From positions 1,922,001 through 1,986,000 of the forward strand of contig NZ_CP017561.2 of the NCBI RefSeq assembly GCF_001865575.2: 64,000 nt of DNA, read 5' to 3'. The notes beneath the pieces were generated by a model. That model was not told the DNA's origin. It saw nothing but the letters and a program-made list of their open reading frames with translations, and searched no databases. Position numbers and translations under genes: made by a program. Positions within the stretch are counted from its first letter, which is position 1; each line of letters opens with the position of its first letter. The stretch is from Paraburkholderia sprentiae WSM5005. GTDB taxonomy: Bacteria > Pseudomonadota > Gammaproteobacteria > Burkholderiales > Burkholderiaceae. Below are positions 54,052 to 63,686 of the stretch, one piece after another.

Positions 54052-54432
54052 TCGTCTGTCCGCCTGATTGCTCGCACGCAAAGCCGTTCGAACGCGTCGC
54101 ATCACGCCTAGCTTCGGTAGCCAAAATCCGGCTGACAACCCGCGCGGTTGCGATACCCAACTTCACACCGCGAATATAGTAGTGGCGCTTTTTGGCGCCG
54201 GTACCATCGGCCGATAAGCCCGCGGCTTTCGACTGGCTGTCCATCATGCGCGAACTATTATCTTTCTTATCGCTCGCGCGCTGAACGAGGCATCCTTTCT
54301 ACAATGGCTGTCACGGCGCTCGCTTCGATTCGCCGACGGGTATGTAGCCACTGACGTGGAGCCTCGATCCGCCGCAAACGTAGTGGATCGGGCCGCCGCC
54401 GACACCTCGCACTCACACAAGGACAATGGCGA
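54052..54432. other. Divergent control region of the urate genes
   Basis: This gap separates the amidohydrolase and uraH genes. It has a palindrome CGTTCGAACG (54085-54094) near the amidohydrolase start, a short hairpin in 54184-54202 and a TACAAT -10-like box at about 54299-54304, with no clear -35. No coding frame is convincing. Confidence 0.45.
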
Positions 54433-54786
54433 ATGGGCAAGCTCACTACCCACGTGCTCGACACCGCGAACGGCCGTCCCGGCGCAGGCATCAAGGTCGA
54501 ACTCTTCGCGCTCGCGGGCGACACGCGCCGCGCGCTCAAAACCACTCGCACCAATCACGACGGCCGCTGCGACGAGCCGCTGCTCGAAGGCGACGCGCTC
54601 GTCGCGGGCGAGTACGAACTCGTGTTCGGCGCGGGCGACTACTTCGCGTCGCTCGGCACGAAGCTGCCGGAACCGCGCTTCGTCGATCGCGTCGTGCTGC
54701 GCTTCGGCGTCGCCGACGCCAACGCGCATTATCACGTGCCGCTGCTGGTGTCGCCGTTTTCGTACAGCACGTATCGGGGCAGCTAG
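54433..54786 (+). CDS. uraH: 5-hydroxyisourate hydrolase
   Basis: A 117-residue transthyretin-related protein. It starts MGKLTTHVLD (catalytic His7), has the TNHDGRCD Arg motif and ends in the diagnostic tetrapeptide YRGS, with HYHVPLL supplying another active-site histidine. It opens 5-hydroxyisourate to OHCU, the second step after urate oxidation. AAGGA precedes the start. puuD follows 170 bp later. Confidence 0.95.
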   Translation: MGKLTTHVLDTANGRPGAGIKVELFALAGDTRRALKTTRTNHDGRCDEPLLEGDALVAGEYELVFGAGDYFASLGTKLPEPRFVDRVVLRFGVADANAHYHVPLLVSPFSYSTYRGS

Positions 54787-54956
54787 TCCGCGCGGATGCC
54801 GGCGGCATTCGAACCGGCACGAAAACGCACAGACAGGCACAAGCGTCCCGCGACACCCATAACGACCCGCGCTGCGCCTTTACCCCGCAGTCGGCGCGAT
54901 GACCGACGACGTCGACCGTCATCGCGCGCACAACGAATCAGAAGTGGAGGAGTTTG

Positions 54957-56150
54957 ATGGAAGGCTTTATCACCGACTGGTTGAACCTCGCGATTCGCTG
55001 GTTCCACGTCGTCGCCGCGATTGCATGGATCGGCGAATCGTTCTATTTCGTCGCGCTCGACAACAGCCTGAAACCGCCGGCCGATCCGAACCAACGTCGC
55101 CGCGGCGTGTTCGGCGAACTGTGGCACGTACACGGCGGCGGCTTCTACAACATGCAGAAGTACACGGTCGCACCGCCCGAAATGCCCGACGACCTGCACT
55201 GGTCGAAGTGGCCGTCGTACACGACGTGGCTGTCGGGCTTTGGTCTCTTCACCGTGCTGTATCTGTTCTCGCCGAGCACCTACCTGATCGATAAGAACGT
55301 GCTCGACATGGGGCCGGTGGTCGCGGTCGCATCGGCGATCGGTTTTCTCGCGGCCGGCTGGATCGTCTACGACTCGCTGTGCCGCATGCTCGGCACGCGC
55401 GACAAACTGCTCGGCATCTGCGTCGGCGTTTATGTGCTGATCGCCGCGTATCTCGCCTGTCACATCTTCGCGGGCCGAGCGGCATATCTGATCATGGGCG
55501 CGATGCTCGCAACGATCATGTCGGCCAATGTTTTCTTCGTGATCATTCCGGGTCAGCGCAAGATGGTCGACGCGATGCTGAAGGGCGACACGCCGAACCC
55601 GATCTACGGCAAGCGCGGCAAGCAGCGCTCGGTGCACAACACGTATTTCACGCTACCGGTCGTGTTCGCGATGCTGTCGAACCACTACGCGATGACCTAC
55701 ACGCATCCGTACAACTGGGCGGTGCTCGTCGTCATCATGCTGGCCGGCGCGCTGATCCGTCAGTTCTTCGTGATGCGCCATCGCGGCCAGGTGCTGTGGT
55801 ATCTGCCGCTCGTCGGCGTTGCGCTGATGTGCGCGGCGCTCGCGTGGACCATGCCGCGTCCGGTGGTGCCGCAGGCGCAGGCCGCCAACGCGCCGACGCT
55901 GAAGGTCGCCGACATTGCGCCGGTGCTGCAGCAGCGCTGCGTGGCCTGCCATTCCGCGCATCCGACGCTGATGGGTAGCGCCCCCGCCGGCGTGTTGATG
56001 GATACGCCCGACGAAATCTCGCAGAACGCACAGCGCATTTACCAGCAGGCGGTCACGTTGAAGGCGATGCCGCTCGGCAACGTCACGCACATGACTGACG
56101 AGGAGCGGATGAAGATCGCCGCGTGGTTCGAGGGCGGCGCGGCGAAGTAG
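54957..56150 (+). CDS. puuD: Urate hydroxylase PuuD (membrane-bound, with cytochrome c domain)
   Basis: The 397-residue protein oxidises urate to 5-hydroxyisourate. It has eight or so membrane helices (IRWFHVVAAIAWIGESFYF near the N-terminus) and a C-terminal periplasmic cytochrome c domain with the haem site CVACH at 328-332. Electrons would pass to the respiratory chain, so no hydrogen peroxide forms. A TTG and an ATG stand side by side at 54954-54959 after GGAGGAG; the ATG is used. Same orientation as uraH. Confidence 0.92.
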   Translation: MEGFITDWLNLAIRWFHVVAAIAWIGESFYFVALDNSLKPPADPNQRRRGVFGELWHVHGGGFYNMQKYTVAPPEMPDDLHWSKWPSYTTWLSGFGLFTVLYLFSPSTYLIDKNVLDMGPVVAVASAIGFLAAGWIVYDSLCRMLGTRDKLLGICVGVYVLIAAYLACHIFAGRAAYLIMGAMLATIMSANVFFVIIPGQRKMVDAMLKGDTPNPIYGKRGKQRSVHNTYFTLPVVFAMLSNHYAMTYTHPYNWAVLVVIMLAGALIRQFFVMRHRGQVLWYLPLVGVALMCAALAWTMPRPVVPQAQAANAPTLKVADIAPVLQQRCVACHSAHPTLMGSAPAGVLMDTPDEISQNAQRIYQQAVTLKAMPLGNVTHMTDEERMKIAAWFEGGAAK

Positions 56151-56200
56151 GGACGTGTGTCGGGATCACGGAGCCAGGGACACCACGCTCTGTCGCCCTG

Positions 56201-56325
56201 GGGCTACAAAAACCGGTTGCGATGCAGGAAATGTAGCCCTCAAGGCACAAAATAGCGATTACCTCTCGTGTCTCTTGGGCAACAATAAACGTCAAATTCG
56301 CCCGATCTGACGCCCAGAGGCTACA
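56201..56325. promoter_or_regulatory. GGCTACA half-sites upstream of the hipBA remnant
   Basis: GGGCTACA (56201-56208) and TGTAGCCC (56232-56239) form a perfect 8-bp inverted repeat with a 23-nt spacer. A third GGCTACA occurs at 56319-56325, directly before the antitoxin ATG. Such repeats are where HipB-type antitoxins bind to repress their own operon. They are intact although the genes are broken. Confidence 0.5.
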
Positions 56326-56326
56326 A

Positions 56327-56591
56327 ATGACCAACCTCGCCGATGTCTCGGAGATGCTCAAGCCGTCCGACGAGACAGCAAACTCTCGCAGGAAGATTTC
56401 GCGCGCCGTGCGGGCGTGGCCCGCACGACCGTCGCGCGGATGGAAACGCTCGCTAAAAACGATATGAGCGTGTCCGTGCTCGTGCGCCTGCTGGAGGCCG
56501 CCGGTTATGACCTCAAGTTCGTCGCGCATGGCATGGCCGCACGCTGGAAGACATCCTCGCTGAACAACGCAGCCCGGACGCGCAACCGTGA
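56327..56591 (+). pseudogene. Degraded HipB-type antitoxin gene
   Basis: The frame from the ATG at 56327 breaks near 56385: the helix-turn-helix continues in another frame as LSQEDFARRAGVARTTVARME. After VAHGM near 56530 a second shift is needed to reach TLEDILAEQRSPDAQP and the TGA at 56589-56591. That TGA overlaps the hipA GTG (GTGA), the layout of intact hipBA operons. So two single-base changes have disabled an XRE-family antitoxin. Confidence 0.8.
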
Positions 56592-57708
56592 AGCTCGACG
56601 TTCAGGTGTTAGGCAAGAGCGTTGCCGCGCTGTTTCGCGAGCGTGACGACTATGTCCTCAAATACAACGGCGATGCGAGCGCGGCCGACTTCGTCAGTCT
56701 GACGATTGCTGAATCTGATCCGCGAACAATTCGGACCCTTGCTCGACGGAACCGATCTGTCACTGCTCGCCGTCGTGGGCTCGATGGGGATTGGCCGGGT
56801 CACTGTCACGCCCCAAGGTGTGCCGCCGGGCACTGAACTCCAGGCGCTCGACGTGCAGGACATCCTGCATGGCGACAACTCCGCCGAACATTTCGCCCAA
56901 CTCGTACGTGAATACGCGCGAGCCGCTATTTCGGGCGTCGTGCCGAAGTTCATCGCGCCGCAGGCGCAGCCGTCTCCCACATCGACACCGTTGCTGCTCG
57001 GCAAACCGACGATTCGAACGAGCCGTCACATCGTCAAAGGTTCGGACGACAACACGCCCTTTCTCGGTTTCAACGAGTTCTATCCGATGCGGGTGCTGGA
57101 GCGGCTAGGGGTGGCGCCCGTGGCGCGCACGCAGATGGAGCGTATCTACTCGATCGCGACACCATGCGGGTGCAACTCCAGCAACTCGGCTGGCATCTGC
57201 TGACGAACTACGTCGTGCGCAATGCGGACTGCCACACCAAGAACGTCGCACTGTTCTATACCTCGGTGGACGATGTCGCGTTCACGCCCGTCTACGATGT
57301 CGTGACGACGCAGGCTTATCCGCGCTTCGCGGCCGATCCACCCGGGCTGCCCGTCGATGGCCGTAAAACCTGGGCAGCCGGCAAAACGCTGGAGCGATTT
57401 TTCAACACGCGCATGGCATCGCCCCGCGGCAATACGCGCGAATGGTTGAAGCGCTTTGCGATTCGGCTGTCGACGTCGGCCATCAGTTGATCGAAGCGGC
57501 GCGCAACGAACCGCAGTGGCGCACGGTCGCCAAGCAGATGCTGCATGCGTGGGACGACGGTATGACATCGCTGCGCTCGCCAAAGAAAAGCCTGCAATTC
57601 AGCGGGCTCAAGCCGGCGATCCACGCAGCGGGATTTTCGGCGCCTGAGCCTGCCGAGCGGTCAAGGCAGGTCATCGGGCATTCGCCGCTGCTTGGCAGGC
57701 GAAAATAA
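56588..57708 (+). pseudogene. Degraded HipA-type serine/threonine kinase toxin gene
   Basis: Four pieces of HipA lie in order in three frames: MKLDVQVLGKSVAALF to VSLT (56588-56705); EQFGPLLDGTDLSLLAVVGSMGIG to VAPVARTQM (from about 56706 to 57145); QLQQLGWHLLTNYVVRNADCHTKN (57164 to about 57415), which holds the catalytic Asp/Asn loop; and MVEALCDSAVDVGHQLIEAARN to the end (57442-57708). Comparing with HipA, residues are missing after VSLT and, more so (roughly 80-100), before QLQQLGW, which removes part of the kinase core. It cannot encode a working toxin. Confidence 0.85.
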
Positions 57709-57748
57709 TCGCGAGCGAGCATTGACGCACCAGCCACACCGCCAGCCA

Positions 57749-58261
57749 TCAAACCGCCACCGCGCTCAACGCATCTTCCGTGAGCCACAGCGGCTCCGCC
57801 AGCTCCTGCTCGTGCAGATTGAGCCCCTCCCCACCACGATCGACGACGATAAAGTCGCTCACCTCACCCAACGCGATCAGCGGATGGTGCCACACGCCCT
57901 TCGCATAATTGACGCCTTGCCAGCCACTCGTGACGAACGCGCGGATCTTCGTCTCGTCGAGCTTGCCCGCGGGCGCGACGACGACCAGATACGGCTTGTC
58001 GTTGAGCGGCACGAACGCCTGGCTGCCAAGCGGATGACGCTCGAGCATCTTCACTTCGAACGGCAGCGTGCGCGGCTGACCACGAAACAGATTGATGAGC
58101 GTGCGGCCGTGCTCGTCGGTCACGTCGATTTTCGCGAGGTCGTGATAGCGAATCGTCGTGCCGAGGTTGATCGGAATCTGCTTTGCGCCTTCGAGTTCGA
58201 TCACGTCGCCGAACGCGGCGAATGCCTCTTTCGTCAGCGGTTCGATGGCCAGCGTTTTCAT
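57749..58261 (-). CDS. allA: Ureidoglycolate lyase
   Basis: A 170-residue cupin-fold enzyme beginning [22 protein letters not shown], with [30 protein letters not shown] and [10 protein letters not shown] typical of AllA. It splits ureidoglycolate to glyoxylate and urea, the last step here. ATG chosen at 58261, overlapping the alc stop (ATGA). Last gene of the operon, next to the hipA remnant. Confidence 0.93.
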   Translation of the reverse strand: MKTLAIEPLTKEAFAAFGDVIELEGAKQIPINLGTTIRYHDLAKIDVTDEHGRTLINLFRGQPRTLPFEVKMLERHPLGSQAFVPLNDKPYLVVVAPAGKLDETKIRAFVTSGWQGVNYAKGVWHHPLIALGEVSDFIVVDRGGEGLNLHEQELAEPLWLTEDALSAVAV

Positions 58262-59268
58262 TCGAGCGTACCCCACAGACGCAGACGCGACACGCCGCCG
58301 TCCGGATAGATGTTGAAGCGCACATGCGTGACGGGCCCGAGCGCCGCGATCTCGCTCTCGAAGAAATGTTGCTTGTCCATCTGCAGTTTCTGTTCGCCGA
58401 GCAGCACCGGCCAGAACATCGCCTGGGTGACGAGCGAGCTGTCGGTACCGCCCTTCACATACGCCGCCTGGATCGAGCAGCGATCCGGATAGTTGCCCTT
58501 GAAGTGCGCGGTGTCGACTTCGATCTTTCGGATCACGCCCGGCTGCGCGAGCGCGACGATCGCCCAGTCGTTGCCCGGCTCGCGACGCCGCCGGGTTTCC
58601 CAGCCGTCGCCCATGTTGACGCCACGGCCCGGCATCAGCAGCGTCGAGGCTGCGCCGAAGTGCTGGTTGTTCGCGCCGACCAGATACGCGCCGTTTTCCA
58701 TCGCCGCGAGATCGAACTGCTCGGTGCGGCTCGCGCCCGCCCAGTCCACCTGCGGCTGACCGTACACACGCAGGCGCGCGATACCGCCGTCCGGATAGAG
58801 GTTCACGCGCAGATGCGTGTACGCGTTGGCGTCGCCGACTTCGAGGTAGTGGTGGCTATTGCCCTGCAAGCTCGTCGACCGCACGATCTCGGTCCATTGC
58901 GTCGACCGGTTCGGCTCGCCATCGACGACCCGCGCCGCCTCCACCGACGCCGCCGGCGGGAAGTTGCCGGTGAAGTGGCTCGTGTCGAGATCGACTCCCT
59001 TGATCACGCCGGGCCGCGCGAGCTTGACGATGCACCAGTCGTAGCCGGTCGTGCGCTTGCGACGCGTTTCCCAGCCGTCCATCCACTTGCCGTTGTCGTC
59101 GTACTTGCCTGGAATGAAGACGGCCGGTTCCGGATTCAGCATGCGGTCCTTCGGCGCGAAGAATTCGTCGCTGGCCTCGAGCGCCTGCGCGCCCAGGCGC
59201 GGGTCCGCCAGGTTCACGTAACGGCGCGTGAATTCGGGTGCGTTGGGGTCGAGAATCGGAAGTGCCAT
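58258..59268 (-). CDS. alc: Allantoicase
   Basis: A 336-residue enzyme that hydrolyses allantoate to ureidoglycolate and urea. It consists of two similar jelly-roll repeats, visible as [16 protein letters not shown] with [11 protein letters not shown] in the first and [16 protein letters not shown] with [11 protein letters not shown] in the second. The ATG has AAGGA upstream. Next to allA with overlapping codons. Confidence 0.94.
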   Translation of the reverse strand: MALPILDPNAPEFTRRYVNLADPRLGAQALEASDEFFAPKDRMLNPEPAVFIPGKYDDNGKWMDGWETRRKRTTGYDWCIVKLARPGVIKGVDLDTSHFTGNFPPAASVEAARVVDGEPNRSTQWTEIVRSTSLQGNSHHYLEVGDANAYTHLRVNLYPDGGIARLRVYGQPQVDWAGASRTEQFDLAAMENGAYLVGANNQHFGAASTLLMPGRGVNMGDGWETRRRREPGNDWAIVALAQPGVIRKIEVDTAHFKGNYPDRCSIQAAYVKGGTDSSLVTQAMFWPVLLGEQKLQMDKQHFFESEIAALGPVTHVRFNIYPDGGVSRLRLWGTLE

Positions 59269-59335
59269 CTTTGTCGTCCTTGATATCGGTTAGTGCGGAA
59301 AAAACCTTACGGCTCGCGGCGTGACGCGATGCGCT

Positions 59336-59857
59336 TCACGCGCCGATCAGCTCGTCGAGCCGCAAACGTGCAATGCGGTAGATCTGATCGAGGCTCGCGC
59401 GCATTTCGTCGGCGCGGCTGTTGTTCACGCGGGATTCGAAGTTCGCGATGATGCCGTGGCGGTCGTAGCCGCGCACCGCGAGAATGAACGGAAAACCGAA
59501 TTTCTCGCGGTACGCCTGATTGAGCGCACGCAGCTTGTCGAACTCTTCCTGCGTGCATTGCGCGAGGCCCGCGCCGCTTTGCTCGCGCGTCGATTCGGCG
59601 GTCAGCTCGCCGCGCACCGCGGCCTTGCCGGCCAGCTCCGGGTGCGCGTTGATCAGCGCGAGCTGCTTGTCGTCGCCCGACGTCTCGACGATCCGCGACA
59701 TCGTGCGATGCAGTTCGTCGATGCTCGCGAACGGCCGCTGCTGTGCCGCGATCTCCGCGACCCACGGCGAGTGCTCGAAGATGCCCGACAGCGCCGCGAC
59801 GAACGCGTCGGTCGAAATGCGGTTGAGTTGGTCCAGGGTGTATTGCATCGCCTTCAT
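59336..59857 (-). CDS. uraD: OHCU decarboxylase
   Basis: A 173-residue all-helical protein with the active-site histidine region (FASIDELHRTM) and INAHPELAGKAA, both conserved in UraD. It decarboxylates OHCU to S-allantoin. The ATG at 59857 overlaps the puuE stop (ATGA) and follows GAGG; an ATG three codons later is less favoured. Confidence 0.93.
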   Translation of the reverse strand: MKAMQYTLDQLNRISTDAFVAALSGIFEHSPWVAEIAAQQRPFASIDELHRTMSRIVETSGDDKQLALINAHPELAGKAAVRGELTAESTREQSGAGLAQCTQEEFDKLRALNQAYREKFGFPFILAVRGYDRHGIIANFESRVNNSRADEMRASLDQIYRIARLRLDELIGA

Positions 59858-60804
59858 GCCGCTGCCTCGCGGTCGTCTCGCGGGTAAGGATGTGTTTCGT
59901 GCCAGTGCCGCGCGATATCGACGCGCCGCGACACCCATACCCGATCGTGCTGTTCGATGTGATCGAGAAAGCGCTGTAGCGCCCGAAAACGCCCCGGCCG
60001 CCCGAGCAGCCGGCAGTGCATGCCGATCGACAGCATCTTCGGCACCTCGTCGCCCTCTTCGTACAGCACGTCGAATGCGTCGCGCAGGTAGGTGAAGAAG
60101 TGCTCCGCGGTGTTGAAGCCTTGCGGGGTCGCGAAGCGCATGTCGTTGGTGTCGAGCGTGTACGGCACGATCAGTTGCGGCACGGTCTTGCCGCCCGCTA
60201 CCTCGACGTCCATCCAGAACGGCAGGTCGTCGCCGTAGTAATCGGAGTCGTACAGGAAGCCGCCGTGTTCGGCGACCAGCCGATGGGTGTTCGGACTGTC
60301 GCGGCCGGTGTACCAGCCGAGCGGCCGCACGCCGGTCACGCGCTCGATCGCCTCCATGCCGAGCCGCATGTGCTGCGCTTCCTGCTCCGGCGACATGTCC
60401 TGATAGTGAATCCAGCGATAGCCGTGGCACGCGATCTCATGTCCCAGTTCGACGAACGCCTGCGCAACTTCCGGATGCCGTTCGATCGCCATGCCGACGC
60501 CGAAGACCGTCAGCGGCAGATCGCGCCTTTCGAACTCGCGCAGGATGCGCCACACGCCCGCGCGCGAGCCGTATTCGTAGATCGACTCCATGCTCATGTG
60601 GCGCGCCGGATACGCCGCCGCGCCCACGATCTCCGAGAGAAACTGCTCGGAAGCGGGATCGCCGTGCAGCACGCAGTTTTCGCCGCCCTCTTCGTAATTC
60701 AGCACGAATTGCACTGCGATGCGCGCTCGCCCCGGCCAGTTCGCGTGCACCGGGTGGCGGCCGTAGCCGATCAGATCGCGTGGGTAGTTCGGGTCGAGTG
60801 GCAT
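59854..60804 (-). CDS. puuE: Allantoinase PuuE (polysaccharide-deacetylase fold)
   Basis: A 316-residue metal-independent allantoinase of the NodB-homology family. It has the typical N-terminus (YPRDLIGYGRHPVHANWPGRARIAVQ, split by glycine turns) and VLNYEEGGENCVLHGD. It opens allantoin to allantoate. Its stop overlaps uraD. Classical AllB-type allantoinase is not present in the window, so PuuE is the enzyme for this step. Confidence 0.93.
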   Translation of the reverse strand: MPLDPNYPRDLIGYGRHPVHANWPGRARIAVQFVLNYEEGGENCVLHGDPASEQFLSEIVGAAAYPARHMSMESIYEYGSRAGVWRILREFERRDLPLTVFGVGMAIERHPEVAQAFVELGHEIACHGYRWIHYQDMSPEQEAQHMRLGMEAIERVTGVRPLGWYTGRDSPNTHRLVAEHGGFLYDSDYYGDDLPFWMDVEVAGGKTVPQLIVPYTLDTNDMRFATPQGFNTAEHFFTYLRDAFDVLYEEGDEVPKMLSIGMHCRLLGRPGRFRALQRFLDHIEQHDRVWVSRRVDIARHWHETHPYPRDDREAAA

Positions 60805-60998
60805 GGTTTGACGGATGCGTTGTGACGGGACCAGAAATTCGCGTGAACGCGGTTTGAAACCCCCTGAGCAAACCGTGGGGGTTCACACGTTTAGCCACGC
60901 GAGAGGCGGCTTCAGCGGCTGCGGAACCGTAGCGCCGAGTTGACCCAGTGTAGCGAAAACACCCGGGTGCGCCCATACAGCCGGGCAGATAGTGCGTG

Positions 60999-61781
60999 TT
61001 AGAGCGGGTGTATGTGCGAGTCCGCCGGGTCGGCGTTTACCCGCAGCGGACCCGGGCTGAACGACGCGAGCGCGCCGTCGTAGCGCTTCGCGAGCGGGCG
61101 CGCGTAGTCGCCGCGCTTGGCCGTCGCGAGACGCAGCGCCACCAGCGCCTCGGTCCATTTGACAGCCGCCGTCACGCCCTCGATCACCGGCGCGCCGAGC
61201 GCGTCCTCGATCTCCGCGCACAGCTCGGCCATGCCCGCGCAACCGAGCACGATCGCGTCCGAGCCGTCCTCGGCGAGCGCGCGCCGGCATTCGTCGAGGA
61301 TGATGCGGCGCGCCGCCGAGCCCGGCTTGTCCAGATCGAGCACGGCGACGTCGGTCGCCCGCACGTTGCGGCAAAAGCGCTTCATGCCGTAGCGCTCGGC
61401 CAGATGCCAGGCCATGCCGCAGGTGCGCGCGAGCGTCGTCACGACCGAAAAGCCCGGCGCAAGCACGCTCGCCGCGTGCATCGCCGCCTCGGCGATGCCG
61501 ATCACCGGACCACGCGCAAGCTCGCGCGCCGCATACAAACCGGGGTCGCCGAAACACGCGATCACGTAGCCGTCGCAGCCTTCGCGCTCGCCGGCCGCCA
61601 CTTCGGCAAGCAGACCGGGCGTGGCGAGCGCCTCGTCGTAATAGCCTTCGATCGACGGCGGGCCCATCGTCGGATTGACGGCGATCACGTCGGTGCCGGG
61701 CGCGGCGACCTCGCGCGCGCAGCGCCCCATCGCCTCGGTCATGCGGCGTGTCGTGTTCGGATTGATCAGTTTGATACGCAT
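60999..61781 (-). CDS. Allantoin/hydantoin racemase (Asp/Glu racemase family)
   Basis: A 260-residue cofactor-independent racemase with the paired catalytic cysteines Cys76 (VIACFGDPG) and Cys181 (VLGCAGMAEL). The N-terminus RIKLINPNTTRRMTEAM is that of HpxA/HyuE proteins. In this setting it most likely interconverts R- and S-allantoin so both enantiomers can be used. AGGAG precedes the start. It lies between the permease and puuE. Confidence 0.88.
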   Translation of the reverse strand: MRIKLINPNTTRRMTEAMGRCAREVAAPGTDVIAVNPTMGPPSIEGYYDEALATPGLLAEVAAGEREGCDGYVIACFGDPGLYAARELARGPVIGIAEAAMHAASVLAPGFSVVTTLARTCGMAWHLAERYGMKRFCRNVRATDVAVLDLDKPGSAARRIILDECRRALAEDGSDAIVLGCAGMAELCAEIEDALGAPVIEGVTAAVKWTEALVALRLATAKRGDYARPLAKRYDGALASFSPGPLRVNADPADSHIHPL

Positions 61782-61829
61782 GGCGACTCCTGTTCGACTC
61801 GTTATTGCAGCGGCGAAAGCGCGTGAAAC

Positions 61830-63311
61830 TCAGCGTGCGAGCATCCGGTAAAACAGCGCGCCAAGTCCCGCGCCGATGAACCATGAGAAATTCGCGCAGC
61901 CGTCGAGCCCCGGCACCATCACGCAGATCACCGCGATCAGCGCGGCCGGCAACAGCGCGGCCACCGCGCGATAGTTGACGCCATTGCGATACCAGTAGGA
62001 ACCGCTCGGCGCGACCGTGTACAGATCGTCGAGCACGATCTTCTGACGCTTGACGAGGTAGAAATCGACGACCAGCACGCCGTACAAAGGTCCGATGAAG
62101 CTGCCGAGCACATCGAGCGTGTAGTGGATCACGGCCGGATTGTTGAACAGGTTCCACGGCGTGATGAACACCGACGCGACCGCCGCAAGCATCCCGCCCG
62201 CGCGCCAGCTGATCAGGCGCGGCGCGACGTTCGAGAAGTCGAACGCCGGCGACACGAAGTTCGCGACGATGTTGATGCCGATCGTGGCGATCGTGAAGGT
62301 CAGCGCGCCGAGAATCACCGCCATCGGATAGTCGATGCGTCCCACCGTCTCGACCGGGTCCGTGATCAGCTCGCCGAACACCGGCAGCGTGGCCGCGGTC
62401 GTGATCACCGTGACGAGCGAGAACGCGAGGAAGTTGACCGGCAGGCCCCAGAAGTTGCCGCGCTTGACGCTGCGAAAGCTCCTGCCGTAGCGCGAGAAGT
62501 CACCGAAATTGAGCATCGGTCCGGAGAAGTACGACACCACCAGCGAGATCGCCGTGATCATCACCGGCACCACCTCCATGCCGTGATATTTGACGCCACC
62601 GAGGTTGATGCCGATGTTGCGCCAACCCGCGCGGTACACCATATAGCCGGCGAGAATGAACATCACGACGTACACGGCCGGCCCGGCGAAGTCGATGAAC
62701 TTCTTGATGGTCTCCATGCCGTGCCAGAACACCAGCGCCTGCAGTACCCACAGCAGCATGAAGCCGGCCCAGCCGAGCGTCGACAGACCGAACAGACCAT
62801 GACGATGCACGTCCGCATACGGCAGCAGTTGCGGCACGAACTTCAGCACGACGATCACCAGCGCGCTCGACGCGAGATAGGTCTGGATGCCGTACCACGC
62901 GACTGCGATCAGGCCACGAATCACCGCCGGAACATTCGCGCCGAGCACCCCGAAGGTCGCGCGGCACGCGACCGGGTACGGCACGCCGTTCAGCTGGCTC
63001 GGCTTCGCGATCAGGTTGCATAGCACGTTCACGAGCGTGATGCCGATCAGCAACGACACCAGCACCTGCCAGCTCGTCAGGCCGAGCGCGAACAGACTCC
63101 CCGCGAATACGTAGCCGCCGACGCTGTGCACGTCCGACATCCAGAATGCGAAGATGTTGTACGCGCTCCAGCTTTGCGCGCGTAGCGGCGCGAGGTCCTC
63201 GTTATAGAGCCGCTCGCTGTAGCCGGCCGGCATGGACGGATCGGTGTCGGCCGTGCCGTCCGGATAGTTGGAGATGGGGTGACTGCCTGGCGCTGCGCTG
63301 AACTGAGCCAT
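61830..63311 (-). CDS. NCS1-family nucleobase/allantoin permease
   Basis: A 493-residue symporter with 12 helices (N-terminal YNEDLAPLRAQSWSAYNIFAFWMSD, then GGYVFAGSLFALGLTSWQ) of the Mhp1/PucI fold. In this operon it probably imports allantoin or a related purine product. The ATG at 63311 follows a strong AAGGAGGAATC; an in-frame ATG at 63368 would add 19 residues and overlap a small upstream ORF. Confidence 0.9.
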   Translation of the reverse strand: MAQFSAAPGSHPISNYPDGTADTDPSMPAGYSERLYNEDLAPLRAQSWSAYNIFAFWMSDVHSVGGYVFAGSLFALGLTSWQVLVSLLIGITLVNVLCNLIAKPSQLNGVPYPVACRATFGVLGANVPAVIRGLIAVAWYGIQTYLASSALVIVVLKFVPQLLPYADVHRHGLFGLSTLGWAGFMLLWVLQALVFWHGMETIKKFIDFAGPAVYVVMFILAGYMVYRAGWRNIGINLGGVKYHGMEVVPVMITAISLVVSYFSGPMLNFGDFSRYGRSFRSVKRGNFWGLPVNFLAFSLVTVITTAATLPVFGELITDPVETVGRIDYPMAVILGALTFTIATIGINIVANFVSPAFDFSNVAPRLISWRAGGMLAAVASVFITPWNLFNNPAVIHYTLDVLGSFIGPLYGVLVVDFYLVKRQKIVLDDLYTVAPSGSYWYRNGVNYRAVAALLPAALIAVICVMVPGLDGCANFSWFIGAGLGALFYRMLAR

Positions 63312-63686
63312 GATTCCTCCTTGGGATAGGGCCGTCGATAGGGCATCGACGGACACTGCATCGGTCATGCCAGTTGCTCGCTTCTCGCCCTGCGCGGGTC
63401 GTAGAAGTCGGCGCCGTGGTCCCGGACCGTGCCGCGCGTGTCTCCGTACTGACGTACTTGTGGTTGTCGCATCGCCAGCCGCCGCGGATTTCCGGCGATG
63501 CGTCGCTACCAGGGTCCGTCGTCTCACGACGGACGTGCGTGTTCAGGCCGGCGGCGCTCGCACGAGGCCGCCTGACCGTGCCTCTATCGGTTCAGTTCAC
63601 TTCAGTTCAATTCAGTGCGGCGCGCACCACGAACGGGCGCTCGCCTGCTGCTTGCCTCAGCCTGGGGTGGAGTCGGCTTCGGCTGC
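63312..63686. promoter_or_regulatory. Structured leader/control region of the NCS1-allantoin operon
   Basis: Three perfect inverted repeats lie here: 63332-63352 (8-bp arms), 63469-63501 (8-bp arms GCATCGCC/GGCGATGC) and 63514-63534 (9-bp arms GTCCGTCGT/ACGACGGAC). A direct repeat TTCAGTTCA occurs at 63591-63599 and 63601-63609, with a partial third copy at 63611. A 35-codon ORF spans 63365-63472 on the minus strand. I do not recognise a known riboswitch class. Confidence 0.5.
63365..63472 (-). CDS. Possible 35-residue upstream ORF
   Basis: The minus strand reads MRQPQVRQYGDTRGTV, then RDHGADFYDPRRARSEQLA. Its TGA overlaps an in-frame ATG (63368) of the permease frame (ATGA), suggesting coupled translation, and it ends 54 bp before the favoured permease start. 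No clear ribosome binding site precedes it. The GADFYDP run also recalls the tail of some transposases, so it might be a remnant. Confidence 0.3.
   Translation of the reverse strand: MRQPQVRQYGDTRGTVRDHGADFYDPRRARSEQLA

Noticed and set aside
52480..54111. 543-codon frame opposite the amidohydrolase
   Set aside because: Shadow of the minus-strand gene, which has intact metal-binding motifs; no start signal.
54038..54247. 69-codon minus-strand frame upstream of the amidohydrolase
   Set aside because: It crosses the AT-richer control region and the start of the amidohydrolase, has no ribosome binding site and resembles no family.
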